Below the pieces are notes generated by a model that worked only from the letters and a program-made list of their open reading frames with translations, was not told the origin of the DNA and made no database searches. DNA of 40,026 bases, from NCBI RefSeq assembly GCF_028610705.1, contig NZ_JAQQWT010000029.1:1-40026 (forward strand), read 5' to 3'. This stretch comes from Halalkalibacter alkalisediminis (GTDB lineage: Bacteria > Bacillota > Bacilli > Bacillales > Bacillaceae_D). The position numbers and the translations under genes are program-made. Every line of letters starts with the position of its first letter. Position 1 is the first letter of the stretch. Of the stretch, positions 22,681 through 31,774 are shown piece after piece.

Positions 22681-22784
22681 TAAAAAAACTCCATTCATTA
22701 CTTTCAACAAAATCAACTATTATTTTTGAACGATTGCCATCTTTAATAGAATAGCTGGAAAATTAGTAAAAGAACAAGTTAATA

Positions 22785-22965
22785 TTATGTGTTAACTTGT
22801 TCATATTTTAATCTATTAATCACTTTTAAAATACATAACATATTTATCAAGACACGCTTTGGAAACAGTGAATCGTTATAAACATTCAAAACATCAATTG
22901 AGTTGAATGTAATTAACTGCTTAATAATATTATAAAATATTAGAATCGATGGATAAATGGTGTCA
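22785..22965 (-). CDS. possible small ORF in the gap between flippase and glycosyltransferase genes
   Basis: The frame (LQGFDTIYPSILIFYNIIKQ, then LLFPKRVLINMLCILK-like end at 22785) is open through the 280-nt gap and runs back into the end of the glycosyltransferase gene. The hydrophobic-basic composition is protein-like but no start with a ribosome binding site is visible. It may be the remnant of a lost sugar gene. Otherwise the gap 22681-22962 holds nothing recognisable. Confidence 0.25.
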
Positions 22966-24120
22966 AAACCCTGAAGAAACTTTATTATTATTTGTGTATA
23001 ACTTATAGTAATAACCACATATAGTGTGCCAAGTAAAAACTTTTGACTTTTTAATACAGTTATTAGACATCTCAGGGTAATTTACAATGATTTTCACGAT
23101 AGCATTGACCATTGCTTCAATGTTTAATGGGTCGACTGAATACCCTATTTCACCCTCCTCAAAAAAGCCATCTATACCTTGACCTTTCGAGTAAAGAACT
23201 GGTAATCCCCTAGACATAGCTTCAATGTAGACTAGTCCAAAAGTTTCTTTAAAAGATGGCATAATAAAAACATCACATTCATCGATTATTGATTTAATAG
23301 ATTTTTTATCTGTGATATAACCATGGAACTCTACATTTTTATCAATGTTTAATTCTTTTGTTAAACTTCTAAAATCATCTTCTAGTGGGCCATTACCAAC
23401 TACCTTTAATTTGGCATTATAACCTTGCTCACATAGCTTAGCACAGGTTAATAGCACTGATTTTAAATTTTTATTTTTATTTAACATACCAATAAAAAGT
23501 AAGTTAATCTCACTTAGTTTATCTTTTCTTACCTTGGTCTCTTTTGACTCTTTATGCCAATACTTATCTATTCCATTGGGGATTACAATACATTTTGACT
23601 TTATTTGAGATACAACTTTTGCTGGTAATAACGAAAACATTTGTTTTTTATATGCATGCGATATAAAAACAACTTTTCTAGCATTCAGTAGTATTTTATA
23701 CATGTATGGTCTTAATGGTATCCAATATTTATAGAACCTATTAATATCTGTATTACGCACAGTAACCATGTAATTAATACCGTACTTCTCATATAACTGA
23801 TAAGCTGTTCCACCATCGCTAAAAACAGTATGAGCGTGTACAAAATCGATACTCTCATTTGAAAGTATCGATTTTTCTATTTCTTTTAATTGTTTATTAA
23901 TCTTCAATAAATATAAATATCTATCATATTTATTTAAAATATTGCTATAGTAATATTTTATAGTTTCATTTTGTGTTAGTAATTGGTTTTTCCCAATAGA
24001 ACTCTTATTTTTAATAGGAATAAATACATGTTGATTTACTCCCATAGTTGATAGTTCCTTAACCATATTCTTATAAAGTTGATTTCCAATATAATAAGAA
24101 CAAATATGCAATATATTCAT
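22963..24120 (-). CDS. GT4-family glycosyltransferase
   Basis: 385 residues from ATG 24118-24120; a TTG ten codons upstream overlaps the previous gene. N-terminal Rossmann half: MNILHICSYYIG, DFVHAHTVFSDGG, YMVTVRNTDINRFYK. C-terminal half: IPNGIDKYW, INLLFIGMLNKNKNLKSV, VVGNGPLEDDF, VEFHGYI, then FIMPSFKETFGLVYIEAMSRG, the E-x7-E donor-phosphate motif of GT-B retaining enzymes. It adds one sugar of the repeat unit on the cytoplasmic face. Donor and linkage cannot be told from sequence. High AT content like its neighbours. Confidence 0.92.
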   Translation of the reverse strand: MNILHICSYYIGNQLYKNMVKELSTMGVNQHVFIPIKNKSSIGKNQLLTQNETIKYYYSNILNKYDRYLYLLKINKQLKEIEKSILSNESIDFVHAHTVFSDGGTAYQLYEKYGINYMVTVRNTDINRFYKYWIPLRPYMYKILLNARKVVFISHAYKKQMFSLLPAKVVSQIKSKCIVIPNGIDKYWHKESKETKVRKDKLSEINLLFIGMLNKNKNLKSVLLTCAKLCEQGYNAKLKVVGNGPLEDDFRSLTKELNIDKNVEFHGYITDKKSIKSIIDECDVFIMPSFKETFGLVYIEAMSRGLPVLYSKGQGIDGFFEEGEIGYSVDPLNIEAMVNAIVKIIVNYPEMSNNCIKKSKVFTWHTICGYYYKLYTNNNKVSSGF

Positions 24121-24137
24121 GTTTACATCCCTATTTC

Positions 24138-25451
24138 TTATAGACTCCAATAATAATATCCACTAGCTTCATATTCTCTTCTATTTAACACACTTTTAAC
24201 GTCAATAATTACCTTTTTATCATCACTGTATAAGTCATCAAAGTAGTTCATAGCATAATCCTCTTTAAACTCTTTATGTGCAACTGCCATAACAATTGCA
24301 TTTAAGTTTGTTAATTGATCTTTCTCTACTAAGTTAATTCTATATTCTTCCCAAACTTCTTCCTTATTAGCAACGGGATCATGAACTATAACGTCTACAC
24401 CAAACTCCTCCAATTCATTTATAATATCGATTATTTTAGTATTTCGTACATCTGGACAATCCTCTTTAAATGCAATACCTAATATAGCTACCTTCGCACC
24501 TTTTATTGGTTGCTCTGCTTTTATTAAACTTTTAATTATGTTATTTGCAACATATTTCCCCATATCATCATTAATCTTTCTTCCAGCAAGAATAATTTGT
24601 GAATGGTATCCTAATTGTTCAGCCTTATACGTAAAATAATATGGATCAACACCAATACAGTGACCACCTACTAAACCAGGAGTGAATTTAAGGAAGTTCC
24701 ATTTCGTTCCTGCGGCTTCTAATACTGCTTTTGTATCTATATTCATCTTATTAAAAACCATCGAAAGTTCATTCATAAAAGCTATATTGATATCTCTCTG
24801 TGAGTTTTCAATAACTTTTGAAGCCTCTGCAACTTTAATTGACTCCGCTCTATGAACACCAGCTTCTATTATTGACTCATATACATTAGAGATAATCTCA
24901 AGAGATTCTTGATCTGACCCTGAAACAACTTTTATTATTTTAGTTAAGGTATTAACTTTATCGCCTGGGTTGATTCTTTCTGGTGAGTAACCTACTTTAA
25001 AGTCAATACCAAATTTTAAGCCAGACTCTTTTTCAAGAATAGGAATACATACTTCTTCTGTTGTTCCTGGATAAACTGTTGATTCAAATACTACTATTGA
25101 CCCTTTAGTAAGATTCTTTCCTACAATTTTACTTGCCCCTATCACTGGGGATAAATCTGGAGTTTTATCACTATTAATAGGTGTTGGGACCGCTACTATA
25201 TGAAACTTACAATCTCTCAAGCGACTTTCTTGATTTGTGAACTCTAGAGTTGTACTTTGTACTGCTTCATCTCCAACTTCATTTGTTACATCAATGCCGC
25301 TTAAATATTTGTTTAACTTCTCAGTATTAGTGTCAAATCCAACAACTTCAAACTTCTTTGCAAATTCTACTGCCAATGGAAGGCCAACATAACCTAGCCC
25401 TATAACTGAAATTTTCTCTTGTTTATCCAAAATATCTCTAAAAAGGTTCAT
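24138..25451 (-). CDS. UDP-N-acetylhexosamine 6-dehydrogenase (TviB/WbpA/WecC type)
   Basis: 437 residues. NAD fold VIGLGYVGLPLAVEFAKKF at residues 16-34; VPTPINSDKTPDLSPV and ESTVYPGTTEE follow; the catalytic thiol is in GGHCIGVDPYYFTYKAEQLG (about residue 265), then GIAFKEDCPDVRNTK. This is the nucleotide-sugar dehydrogenase family that makes UDP-hexosaminuronic acids by two successive oxidations of C6. The DPYYFTYKAEQLGYH context is that of UDP-GalNAc/ManNAc-type dehydrogenases rather than UDP-glucose dehydrogenase. It supplies an acidic sugar to the polymer, so the polysaccharide is probably anionic. Which N-acetylhexosamine is used is not settled. Confidence 0.92.
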   Translation of the reverse strand: MNLFRDILDKQEKISVIGLGYVGLPLAVEFAKKFEVVGFDTNTEKLNKYLSGIDVTNEVGDEAVQSTTLEFTNQESRLRDCKFHIVAVPTPINSDKTPDLSPVIGASKIVGKNLTKGSIVVFESTVYPGTTEEVCIPILEKESGLKFGIDFKVGYSPERINPGDKVNTLTKIIKVVSGSDQESLEIISNVYESIIEAGVHRAESIKVAEASKVIENSQRDINIAFMNELSMVFNKMNIDTKAVLEAAGTKWNFLKFTPGLVGGHCIGVDPYYFTYKAEQLGYHSQIILAGRKINDDMGKYVANNIIKSLIKAEQPIKGAKVAILGIAFKEDCPDVRNTKIIDIINELEEFGVDVIVHDPVANKEEVWEEYRINLVEKDQLTNLNAIVMAVAHKEFKEDYAMNYFDDLYSDDKKVIIDVKSVLNRREYEASGYYYWSL

Positions 25452-25471
25452 CTTTTTGTACTCTCCCTCAC

Positions 25472-26719
25472 TTATCTATTTTCTATAACATCAATCAATT
25501 TTTGAGTTAACTTATCAAAATCAAAGTCGTAAGCTGCCTTTCTAGCATTCTCCGCCATAATTTGGTTTTTCTTTTCATCGCTACAAGCTAGAATTATAGA
25601 ATTTGCAATCTCCTCTGCATTTTGAATAGGAGCACTTATACCACAATTATACTTTTCACAAACACTATAACCGGTTGAATATGTTTGAACGATACATTTA
25701 CCCGCTGCCAAATATTCAAAGAATTTATTTTGACTTTGACCGTACTTGTCAAGAGATGTACTTGAGTTATGAAGTATATTTATATATGCCTTCTTCAAAA
25801 TTGAAGGTACGAACTTTTTCTCCACTCGCCCTTTAAAAACCACATTGTTAATGCTCTCATCTTTACACCTTTTTATGAGCATTTCACTCTCATCACCTGA
25901 ACCATAAATTAGAAATCTTATATTTTCTTTGCCTTTATTTTGTATAATCTTCGCAGCATCCAATAGCATCCCTAGGTTATTCACCTTGCGTATTGAACCA
26001 GCATAAACAATATTTTTATATTCTTTTTTATCTAAATCTGAATCTTCTATTGCATTCTCAATACTATTTTTATCAAAAGTATCTATTACTACTCCATTAC
26101 TAATATGCTTAACCTTTGTTAAATTAATTTGTTCCTGCCAACCTTGATCTACAATATAGTCCTTCCCCCCCTCCCATGTCATTACGATTGAATCAGCTCT
26201 TTTATATATCCATTTTTCCCCCATATATAATGTCTTCGCAATTATACTATCTCTCTTTAATCCATCATACGCTACAATACTTTCAGGCCATAAATCTCTT
26301 ACTTCACATATACAAGGAACGCCAAACTTTTTTGCGATTTTTAATCCTGCAACCAATGTTAGAGGATGGACACTTGACGCAAATACAACATCTGGCTTAC
26401 CATGTTTTTTTGCATAATCCTTTGCTACTGGTAACAGGTTTTTATAAAAACTAACCATGTTCTTTATTCGGTCAAAACCATTTTTTTGATAAGGTACTGT
26501 TTTTACAAAAATAAAAGGTATAGCACTCAGTGTCTCAACTGAATATTTACCATCTCTTACATTTATAAAATCTTCACTATTATGTCTTATATTCGCGCAA
26601 AAAATTGTCGGTTCGTATCCCTTTTTAATAAGGTTCTCTGCGAACCAATAATGCCGCCCTCCACGATTAAAAAACATATTTGTAGCATAATGGTTCATTA
26701 TCCACACTTTTTTTTTCAT
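25472..26719 (-). CDS. GT4-family glycosyltransferase (WbuB-like)
   Basis: 415 residues. N-terminal acceptor domain: WIMNHYATNMFFNRGGRHYW, DVVFASSVHPLTLVAGLKIA, CEVRDLWPESIVAYDG. C-terminal donor domain: ISNGVVIDTF, IVYAGSIRKVNNLGMLLDAA, FLIYGSGDE, VVFKGRVEKKFVPSILKKAY, then GQSQNKFFEYLAAGKCIV. The RDLWPES motif and the NKxFEYLAAGK donor site are typical of WbuB-like transferases that act early in repeat-unit assembly. It starts 20 nt after the end of a small ORF and lies 20 nt before the dehydrogenase gene, so these genes share one transcript. Confidence 0.92.
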   Translation of the reverse strand: MKKKVWIMNHYATNMFFNRGGRHYWFAENLIKKGYEPTIFCANIRHNSEDFINVRDGKYSVETLSAIPFIFVKTVPYQKNGFDRIKNMVSFYKNLLPVAKDYAKKHGKPDVVFASSVHPLTLVAGLKIAKKFGVPCICEVRDLWPESIVAYDGLKRDSIIAKTLYMGEKWIYKRADSIVMTWEGGKDYIVDQGWQEQINLTKVKHISNGVVIDTFDKNSIENAIEDSDLDKKEYKNIVYAGSIRKVNNLGMLLDAAKIIQNKGKENIRFLIYGSGDESEMLIKRCKDESINNVVFKGRVEKKFVPSILKKAYINILHNSSTSLDKYGQSQNKFFEYLAAGKCIVQTYSTGYSVCEKYNCGISAPIQNAEEIANSIILACSDEKKNQIMAENARKAAYDFDFDKLTQKLIDVIENR

Positions 26720-26745
26720 AACGTTACTTTTCCTCGATTTCTTGT

Positions 26746-27009
26746 CTATTGATATTCTAATCCCTTTTTAATTACTCTGCTAAGTAAGTCGTATAGATTA
26801 ATAACTATAATTGAAGGAGAAAACTTTAATAAATCCTCTCGTTTTAAAAAGTTCAAATGAATAAATTCATCCTTATCCTTTTTTATTAAAGGGAGACCTT
26901 TACGTGGTGCATCAATAACCTGAGATATTGAGTTTTTATTTTGTTCTTTGAACTCATCTTTAACCCAATAACCTAAAAAACTAGCTCCCCCTGGTATAAT
27001 TACCCTCAT
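26746..27009 (-). CDS. small protein, possible Rossmann-fold remnant
   Basis: 87 residues starting MRVIIPGGASFLGYWVKDEF, which resembles the glycine-rich start of nucleotide-sugar epimerases but with GxxSxxG instead of GxxGxxG. Residues 45-70 (DEFIHLNFLKREDLLKFSPS) also fit the second and third strands of such a fold, and then the protein stops. It may be a truncated epimerase kept in the operon, or a short protein with its own role. Spacing to both neighbours is tight (18 and 26 nt), so it is transcribed with the operon. No catalytic Tyr-x-x-x-Lys is present. Confidence 0.55.
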   Translation of the reverse strand: MRVIIPGGASFLGYWVKDEFKEQNKNSISQVIDAPRKGLPLIKKDKDEFIHLNFLKREDLLKFSPSIIVINLYDLLSRVIKKGLEYQ

Positions 27010-27027
27010 GACTTCACCTACTCAACG

Positions 27028-27702
27028 CTAGTTTTTTAATATCTTTGCTGGGTTTCCCACAAAAGTAGAAGAAGTTATATCAATATTCTTAGTTACAACT
27101 GCTCCTGCACCGATAACAACATCCTCAGTTATTTTGACAGATGGTAGTACAACTGCTCCTAATCCAACAAATGAACATTCTCCTAACTCTACAAACCCAC
27201 CAAAATTCACACCTGGTGATACTTGTGAAAAGTCTTTTAAGGTTACATCGTGAGCAATTGTCGCAGATTTATTAACAATTACATGATCTAGAATACTTGC
27301 ATCAGGATCCACTACAACACCCGGCAGAATGATACTTCCCTTACCTATCTTTGAAAATGGCGAAATAATTGCTTCTTTACTAAGAACTTTTGTGTATTTC
27401 AACATTAAATTTTGTTTCACAATTTTTTTTCTGATTTTATTATTAGCAATTGCTACAACAAACTCTATGTCTTTATTCTTATTTAGAATTTGAGATTTAT
27501 CAATTTCACCAATTACAGGAATTCCCAAAATGCTGTGTCCTTCAATTTTTGAGTTATCATCAACAATAGCTATATTATTACGTTGATAATCATTGTTCTT
27601 TAAAATACAATCAACAGTTAACTTCCCTAAACTACCTGCACCAATAACGATTACTTTTTTCCCTGGCAATGTTTGGTCTAACCACTTTTTAAACAATTTC
27701 AC
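27028..27702 (-). CDS. epsM: NeuD/PglD-type sugar acetyltransferase (EpsM)
   Basis: 224 residues. N-terminal nucleotide-sugar binding fold VIVIGAGSLGKLTVDCILKN with VDDNSKIEGHSILGIPVIGE, then a left-handed beta-helix of hexapeptide repeats (IGKGSIILPGVVVDPDASIL, NKSATIAHDVTLKDFSQVSP, GLGAVVLPSVKITEDVVIGA) and VGNPAKIL at the end. The active His of PglD is in the TIAHDVTL segment. It acetylates the 4-amino group of UDP-4-amino-4,6-dideoxy-GlcNAc to give UDP-N,N'-diacetylbacillosamine in the PglF-E-D route. All three steps are encoded nearby. A 100-nt AT-rich gap without features separates it from the sugar transferase gene. Confidence 0.92.
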   Translation of the reverse strand: MKLFKKWLDQTLPGKKVIVIGAGSLGKLTVDCILKNNDYQRNNIAIVDDNSKIEGHSILGIPVIGEIDKSQILNKNKDIEFVVAIANNKIRKKIVKQNLMLKYTKVLSKEAIISPFSKIGKGSIILPGVVVDPDASILDHVIVNKSATIAHDVTLKDFSQVSPGVNFGGFVELGECSFVGLGAVVLPSVKITEDVVIGAGAVVTKNIDITSSTFVGNPAKILKN

Positions 27703-27804
27703 TTATAAATCAACCCCAACTAGTACTAACACATATACTTACCTTAGATGAAAAAATTAAAGTATCAAGTAAACTTCAATAAAAAAAATATAATGTAGTA
27801 ACCA

Positions 27805-28434
27805 TTACTCAATTGTTCCCTTAAATCTCTCCATTGTAACTTTTTCATTCAGATTAACATTTTCTTTTTTAAATACTTTAACAACTGTTTGAATTAATAT
27901 CTTTATATCTAAAGAAAAAGATAAGTTATTAATATAATAAATATCCTTTTTAAACTTTGCTTCCCAAGATATTGCATTTCGACCATTAACCTGGGCATAT
28001 CCAGTAATGCCAGGTCTAACATCATGCCGGTGTGATTGCTCTTCATTATAAAGTAATAAGTAATCAACTAATAATGGTCTTGGTCCAACTAAACTCATAT
28101 CCCCTTTTAATACATTAATCAATTCTGGTAATTCATCTAAACTCGTACTTCTTAGGAATCTACCAAAATTAGTATGTCTCATTTCATTGGGTAATAACTC
28201 ACCATTTTCATCTCTCTCATCTGTCATAGTTCTAAACTTATACATCGTAAATATCTTCTCATTCAACCCTGGTCTTTCTTGTTTAAATAGAATCGGACTT
28301 CCTAATTTAGACCTTACAAGAACAGCTACTATTAAAAGTACTGGACTTAAAGCCAAGATTGCAATTAAAGCTAAAGTAAAGTCCATTGGCCTTTTAACGA
28401 ATCTCCTATAGATACCAACTTTTTGATTCAACAT
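27805..28434 (-). CDS. epsL: initiating undecaprenyl-phosphate sugar transferase (EpsL/PglC type)
   Basis: 209 residues. One N-terminal re-entrant/membrane helix (RPMDFTLALIAILALSPVLL, about 16-36), then the polyprenyl phosphate glycosylphosphotransferase core: GSPILFKQERPGLNEKIFTM, YKFRTM, LRSTSLDELPELINVLKGDM with the catalytic Asp-Glu, then SLVGPRPLL, PGITGYAQVNGRN. Its short form without the large N-terminal domain is like PglC and EpsL. It transfers the sugar-1-phosphate to undecaprenyl phosphate and so starts the repeat unit. The start codon overlaps the stop of the aminotransferase gene by 7 nt. Confidence 0.94.
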   Translation of the reverse strand: MLNQKVGIYRRFVKRPMDFTLALIAILALSPVLLIVAVLVRSKLGSPILFKQERPGLNEKIFTMYKFRTMTDERDENGELLPNEMRHTNFGRFLRSTSLDELPELINVLKGDMSLVGPRPLLVDYLLLYNEEQSHRHDVRPGITGYAQVNGRNAISWEAKFKKDIYYINNLSFSLDIKILIQTVVKVFKKENVNLNEKVTMERFKGTIE

Positions 28435-29549
28435 TCAACTCTCCACATCCCCTTTATAATCCTCACAACCCTCTCCAAATCCTCATCCGTCATCTTCGTA
28501 TCAGACGGCAAACACACACCATTCTCAAACAACTTCTCCGATACATCCGTACCAACAAAATCGTACTTCTCAAAAAACGGTTGCATATGCATTGGCTTCC
28601 AAACAGGTCTTGATTCGATATTTTCAGCTTCCAAAGCTTCCATAACATCAATAGGTCTAACCTTCCCACTCAACGTCATAGAACTTAACCAATAATTCGG
28701 CTCATCCCACTCATTACTAGGCATGAACTCAACTCCCTTGAGTCCACCTAGCTGTTTATTATAAAACTCATAAATATATTTTTTCTTTTCAACTCTCTGA
28801 TCTAACACTTTTAGCTGTCCCCTACCAATACCAGCTACTACATTACTCATACGGTAATTAAAGCCCAGTTCACTATGTTGATAGTGCCTTGCTTGATCCC
28901 TTGATTGAGTCGCCCAAAATCTCACCTTAGCGATTCTCTCTTCAGAATTAGAAACTAACATCCCACCGCCAGAAGTAGTGATGATCTTGTTACCATTAAA
29001 TGAAAAGATTCCATACTGACCAAATGTCCCCGTATGTTTTCCTTTATAATAAGTACCTAAAGACTCAGCCGCATCTTCAATTAAAACAACATTATGTTTC
29101 TTACAAAGCTCTACTATTCTATCCATATCTGCGGATAAGCCATATAGATGAACAACTATTACTGCCTTAACTTCTGGATACTTCGTAAAAGCTTCTTCCA
29201 ATGCCTTTGGACACATATTCCAAGTTTCATAATCACTATCTATAAAAACAGGAATCGCATTTTGATAGATAATCGGATTTGCTGTAGCTGAGAATGTAAG
29301 TGTCGGGCAAAATACAATATCACCTTCACCCACTCCTGCCGCTCTTAAAGCTAGATGAATAGCCCCAGTGCCAGAATTCAACGCCGCTGCATCCTTACTA
29401 CCTACTTTAGAAGCTAGTTCTTTTTCAAATTCATTCACATTTTCCCCTAGAGGGGCAATCCAGTTTGTATCAAAAGCTTCCTTTACATAGTGCATTTCAT
29501 AGCCTTCATCACTCATATGTGGTGATGAGAGGAATATTCTATCTTTCAT
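28428..29549 (-). CDS. epsN: DegT/DnrJ/EryC1 aminotransferase (EpsN/PglE type)
   Basis: 373 residues of the sugar aminotransferase family. Landmarks are EFEKELASKVGSKDAAALNS, LTFSATANPIIYQNAIPVFI, VVHLYGLSADMDRI, EDAAESLGTYYKG, and the PLP lysine in FSFNGNKIITTSGGGMLVS (about residue 185), where the usual H-K is N-K as in PglE-type enzymes. It would aminate UDP-4-keto-6-deoxy-GlcNAc, the product of the upstream dehydratase, using glutamate. It is preceded on the transcript by an intrinsic-terminator-like hairpin at 29582-29606 and followed, with overlap, by the sugar transferase gene. Confidence 0.94.
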   Translation of the reverse strand: MKDRIFLSSPHMSDEGYEMHYVKEAFDTNWIAPLGENVNEFEKELASKVGSKDAAALNSGTGAIHLALRAAGVGEGDIVFCPTLTFSATANPIIYQNAIPVFIDSDYETWNMCPKALEEAFTKYPEVKAVIVVHLYGLSADMDRIVELCKKHNVVLIEDAAESLGTYYKGKHTGTFGQYGIFSFNGNKIITTSGGGMLVSNSEERIAKVRFWATQSRDQARHYQHSELGFNYRMSNVVAGIGRGQLKVLDQRVEKKKYIYEFYNKQLGGLKGVEFMPSNEWDEPNYWLSSMTLSGKVRPIDVMEALEAENIESRPVWKPMHMQPFFEKYDFVGTDVSEKLFENGVCLPSDTKMTDEDLERVVRIIKGMWRVEC

Positions 29550-29581
29550 TTATAATAAACTTCCTTTCATAAAAGTTAAAA

Positions 29582-29606
29582 CTCTGTCATTGACTAAATG
29601 ACAGAG
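29582..29606 (-). terminator. intra-operon terminator-like hairpin between epsC and epsN
   Basis: Minus strand CTCTGTCAT-TTAGTCA-ATGACAGAG, then TTTTAACTTTT. A 9-bp perfect stem with T-rich tail sits inside the operon, so full transcription needs read-through. Confidence 0.75.
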
Positions 29607-29692
29607 CTCCAACTAGCTTGTTAACTCAACGTAGTAAATGCTAATACACTTATTGTTTCATCAGAACATTACTAGTTCTGTACTACTAAAAG

Positions 29693-31507
29693 CTACTTCC
29701 CTAATACGCTCAATTCTCTCACACGAAAATTAGCAATATCCAACAACTCTTCTCGTAACTGTTCTTTTGTTGAATGTTGAAATCTCTCCACCAACTCATA
29801 ACTCACATTAATATTAACCTCCGGCGTCTTCCCCCGATAAATCTTCGGATAAACCTGCTCATCATGAACTTCGTCTTTCCCCAGTAACTCCTCAAACATC
29901 TTCTCCCCAGGTCTCATCCCTGTAAAGCGTATCGGAATTTCATCCTCTGTATACCCAGACAACTTAATAAGGTTCTTCGCCAGATCCACAATCTTAACTG
30001 GCTCACCCATATCAAGCACAAACACTTCTCCACCTTCAGCTAATGCACCGGCTTGAAGTACCAATCTTGATGCTTCAGGAATCGTCATAAAGTATCTGAC
30101 CATATCCGGATGTGTAACCGTCACCGGTCCACCATTCTGAATCTGTTCTTTAAACAACGGAATCACACTACCACGGCTTCCTAACACATTTCCAAAACGT
30201 ACAGCGACAAATCTCGTATCACTAATCAGATCCATATGCTGCACCACCATCTCAGCAATCCGCTTCGTCGCCCCCATTACACTCGTAGGGTTAACGGCTT
30301 TATCCGTTGAAACCATGACAAAGGTATTCACTTTTGCTGCATCCGCAGCCTCAGCGACATTCTTCGTTCCAATGACGTTATTTTTTACTGATTCTTCCGG
30401 GTTACGTTCCATCAACGGTACGTGCTTATGCGCGGCTGCATGAAAGATCACATGAGGCTTGCGATTAGCCATAATGGAGAACATCTTCTCCCGGTCCTGA
30501 ACATCCGCAATTTCTGTTGAAAGATTTAATTCTGGTGCCGTTCGTCTTAATTCCATTTCAATCGAGTAAATACTATTTTCTCCATGCCCTAGTAACACAA
30601 GCTCATTCGGAGAAAAGATTGAAATCTGACGACAAATCTCTGATCCAATTGATCCACCAGCTCCGGTAACAAGCACGGTTTTCCCTTTGATATACTCTTC
30701 AATCCCATCAATGTCGAGTTCGACTGGATCTCGTCCAAGTAAGTCCTCTACTTGTACATCTTGAAACTGAGTCACGGCCACTTTCCCTGACATGATATCC
30801 TCAATCCGCGGGAGGATTTGCGTCTTTGCTTTAGTCTTCGAGCATTCTTGAAAAATCTTATTTAATTCTGCTCGAGAAAGGGAAGGGATGGCAATGATGA
30901 TATGTTCAACGTTTAGTTGTTTGACCGTATTTTCTATTTCCTCTACTCCACCAACCACTGGTAAGTTTAATACTTCTAGGTGTTGCTTGGCGAAATCATC
31001 GTCGATAAAAGCGACAGGATTTAAATCGGCTTCTTGGCTATGTTGCAATTGTCTAGCAACCATTGTTCCCGCTGCGCCAGCACCTATGATTAACGTGTTG
31101 GTTTTGTTTAAAGCAGGTTGAATGTAATTGTCTCTAAACAGTCTCCATGAAAAACGTGAACCACCGATGAAAAGAATATGCATCATCCATGTAATGGCTA
31201 ACGTTCGTAAGGCAATTTGCTGGAAAAGGATTAATTGCACAGCACCCGTTACAACAACAGAGAATGTAACAGCATAAAAGATACCTGTCAGTTCTGAAAT
31301 ACTTGCATATTGCCATACTTTTTTATAGAGCTTGTACTTATGAGCAAATAGATGATGACTAATTAACAACGTAATCGCACTAATAAGTAAAACGTTCGTA
31401 AAAGGATTGGCTGAAGGAATTAATAAAAAGTAACTAATAAAAATGGCCGTTAATACTATAAGCGAATCAACCGTCATCAGAGCGGCTACCCGTTTTCGAT
31501 ATGACAT
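29693..31507 (-). CDS. epsC: UDP-GlcNAc 4,6-dehydratase, membrane-bound (EpsC/PglF/CapD type)
   Basis: 604 residues from ATG 31505-31507 behind AAAGGGG; a start 12 codons earlier has no site. Four N-terminal membrane helices (residues 8-110) are followed by a first NAD-binding fold (TLIIGAGAAGTMVARQL, VAFIDDD) and the catalytic short-chain dehydrogenase domain (VLVTGAGGSIGSEICRQI, IFHAAAHKHVPLME, VSTDKAVNPTSVMGATKR, where Met replaces the usual Tyr, as in this subgroup). The C-terminus has GEVFVLDMGEPVKIVDLAKN and RPGEKMFEEL. It converts UDP-GlcNAc to the 4-keto-6-deoxy sugar that feeds EpsN and EpsM. First enzyme gene after the candidate regulatory RNA. Confidence 0.95.
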   Translation of the reverse strand: MSYRKRVAALMTVDSLIVLTAIFISYFLLIPSANPFTNVLLISAITLLISHHLFAHKYKLYKKVWQYASISELTGIFYAVTFSVVVTGAVQLILFQQIALRTLAITWMMHILFIGGSRFSWRLFRDNYIQPALNKTNTLIIGAGAAGTMVARQLQHSQEADLNPVAFIDDDFAKQHLEVLNLPVVGGVEEIENTVKQLNVEHIIIAIPSLSRAELNKIFQECSKTKAKTQILPRIEDIMSGKVAVTQFQDVQVEDLLGRDPVELDIDGIEEYIKGKTVLVTGAGGSIGSEICRQISIFSPNELVLLGHGENSIYSIEMELRRTAPELNLSTEIADVQDREKMFSIMANRKPHVIFHAAAHKHVPLMERNPEESVKNNVIGTKNVAEAADAAKVNTFVMVSTDKAVNPTSVMGATKRIAEMVVQHMDLISDTRFVAVRFGNVLGSRGSVIPLFKEQIQNGGPVTVTHPDMVRYFMTIPEASRLVLQAGALAEGGEVFVLDMGEPVKIVDLAKNLIKLSGYTEDEIPIRFTGMRPGEKMFEELLGKDEVHDEQVYPKIYRGKTPEVNINVSYELVERFQHSTKEQLREELLDIANFRVRELSVLGK

Positions 31508-31545
31508 ATTTTTTCCCCTTTCTTTTATACCCATTTCACACAAAT

Positions 31546-31602
31546 AAAACCTTAAGCTATAATCCTTCTTAACTTTGTTAAAGAATCATAGATTAAGGTT
31601 TT
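31546..31602 (-). terminator. long stem ending in a T-rich tract just before epsC
   Basis: On the minus strand AAAACCTTAA pairs with TTAAGGTTTT (then ATTTG), enclosing a second hairpin TTCTTTAAC-AAA-GTTAAGAA. It lies between the RNA candidate and the epsC ribosome binding site and could act as an attenuator. Confidence 0.45.
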
Positions 31603-31615
31603 ATCAACTTTCATA

Positions 31616-31641
31616 CATAAATAAATAAATAAATAAATAAA
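31616..31641. repeat. ATAA tetranucleotide microsatellite
   Basis: About six tandem ATAA units in the epsC leader; a possible site of slippage-driven length variation. Confidence 0.8.
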
Positions 31642-31649
31642 GAGGCATC

Positions 31650-31770
31650 CAACCCCTCCTCACATCACACCACCGACGACAAAAGCGTCTAAGGTTCACA
31701 ACTGAACCCACAGCGTAATCGAGTGCCCCCGTCGATAACGGCAAGGAGACATTGCCAAAAGATCTTCTCT
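31650..31770 (-). ncRNA. candidate EAR (epsC RNA) antitermination element
   Basis: A GC-richer, ORF-free stretch of about 120 nt in an otherwise AT-rich leader. It contains several neat hairpins: GGCAA-TGTCTCC-TTGCC (31740-31756), GGTTC-AGTTGT-GAACC (31693-31708) and GACG-CTTTTGT-CGTC (31675-31689). In B. subtilis and relatives the EAR RNA sits at just this place, between the kinase genes and epsC, and lets polymerase read through terminators in the long eps operon. Terminator-like stems lie downstream here at 31546-31602 and 29582-29606. Position and structure support it; the primary-sequence match to the Rfam model was not tested. Confidence 0.5.
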
Positions 31771-31774
31771 TTTC

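Noticed and set aside
22717-22962. Possible missing gene between flippase and GT4
   Set aside because: Only a start-less open frame is visible; listed at low confidence rather than as a finding.
31650-31770. Leader RNA as a c-di-GMP or c-di-AMP riboswitch
   Set aside because: Signature stretches of those riboswitch classes were not seen; position fits EAR better.
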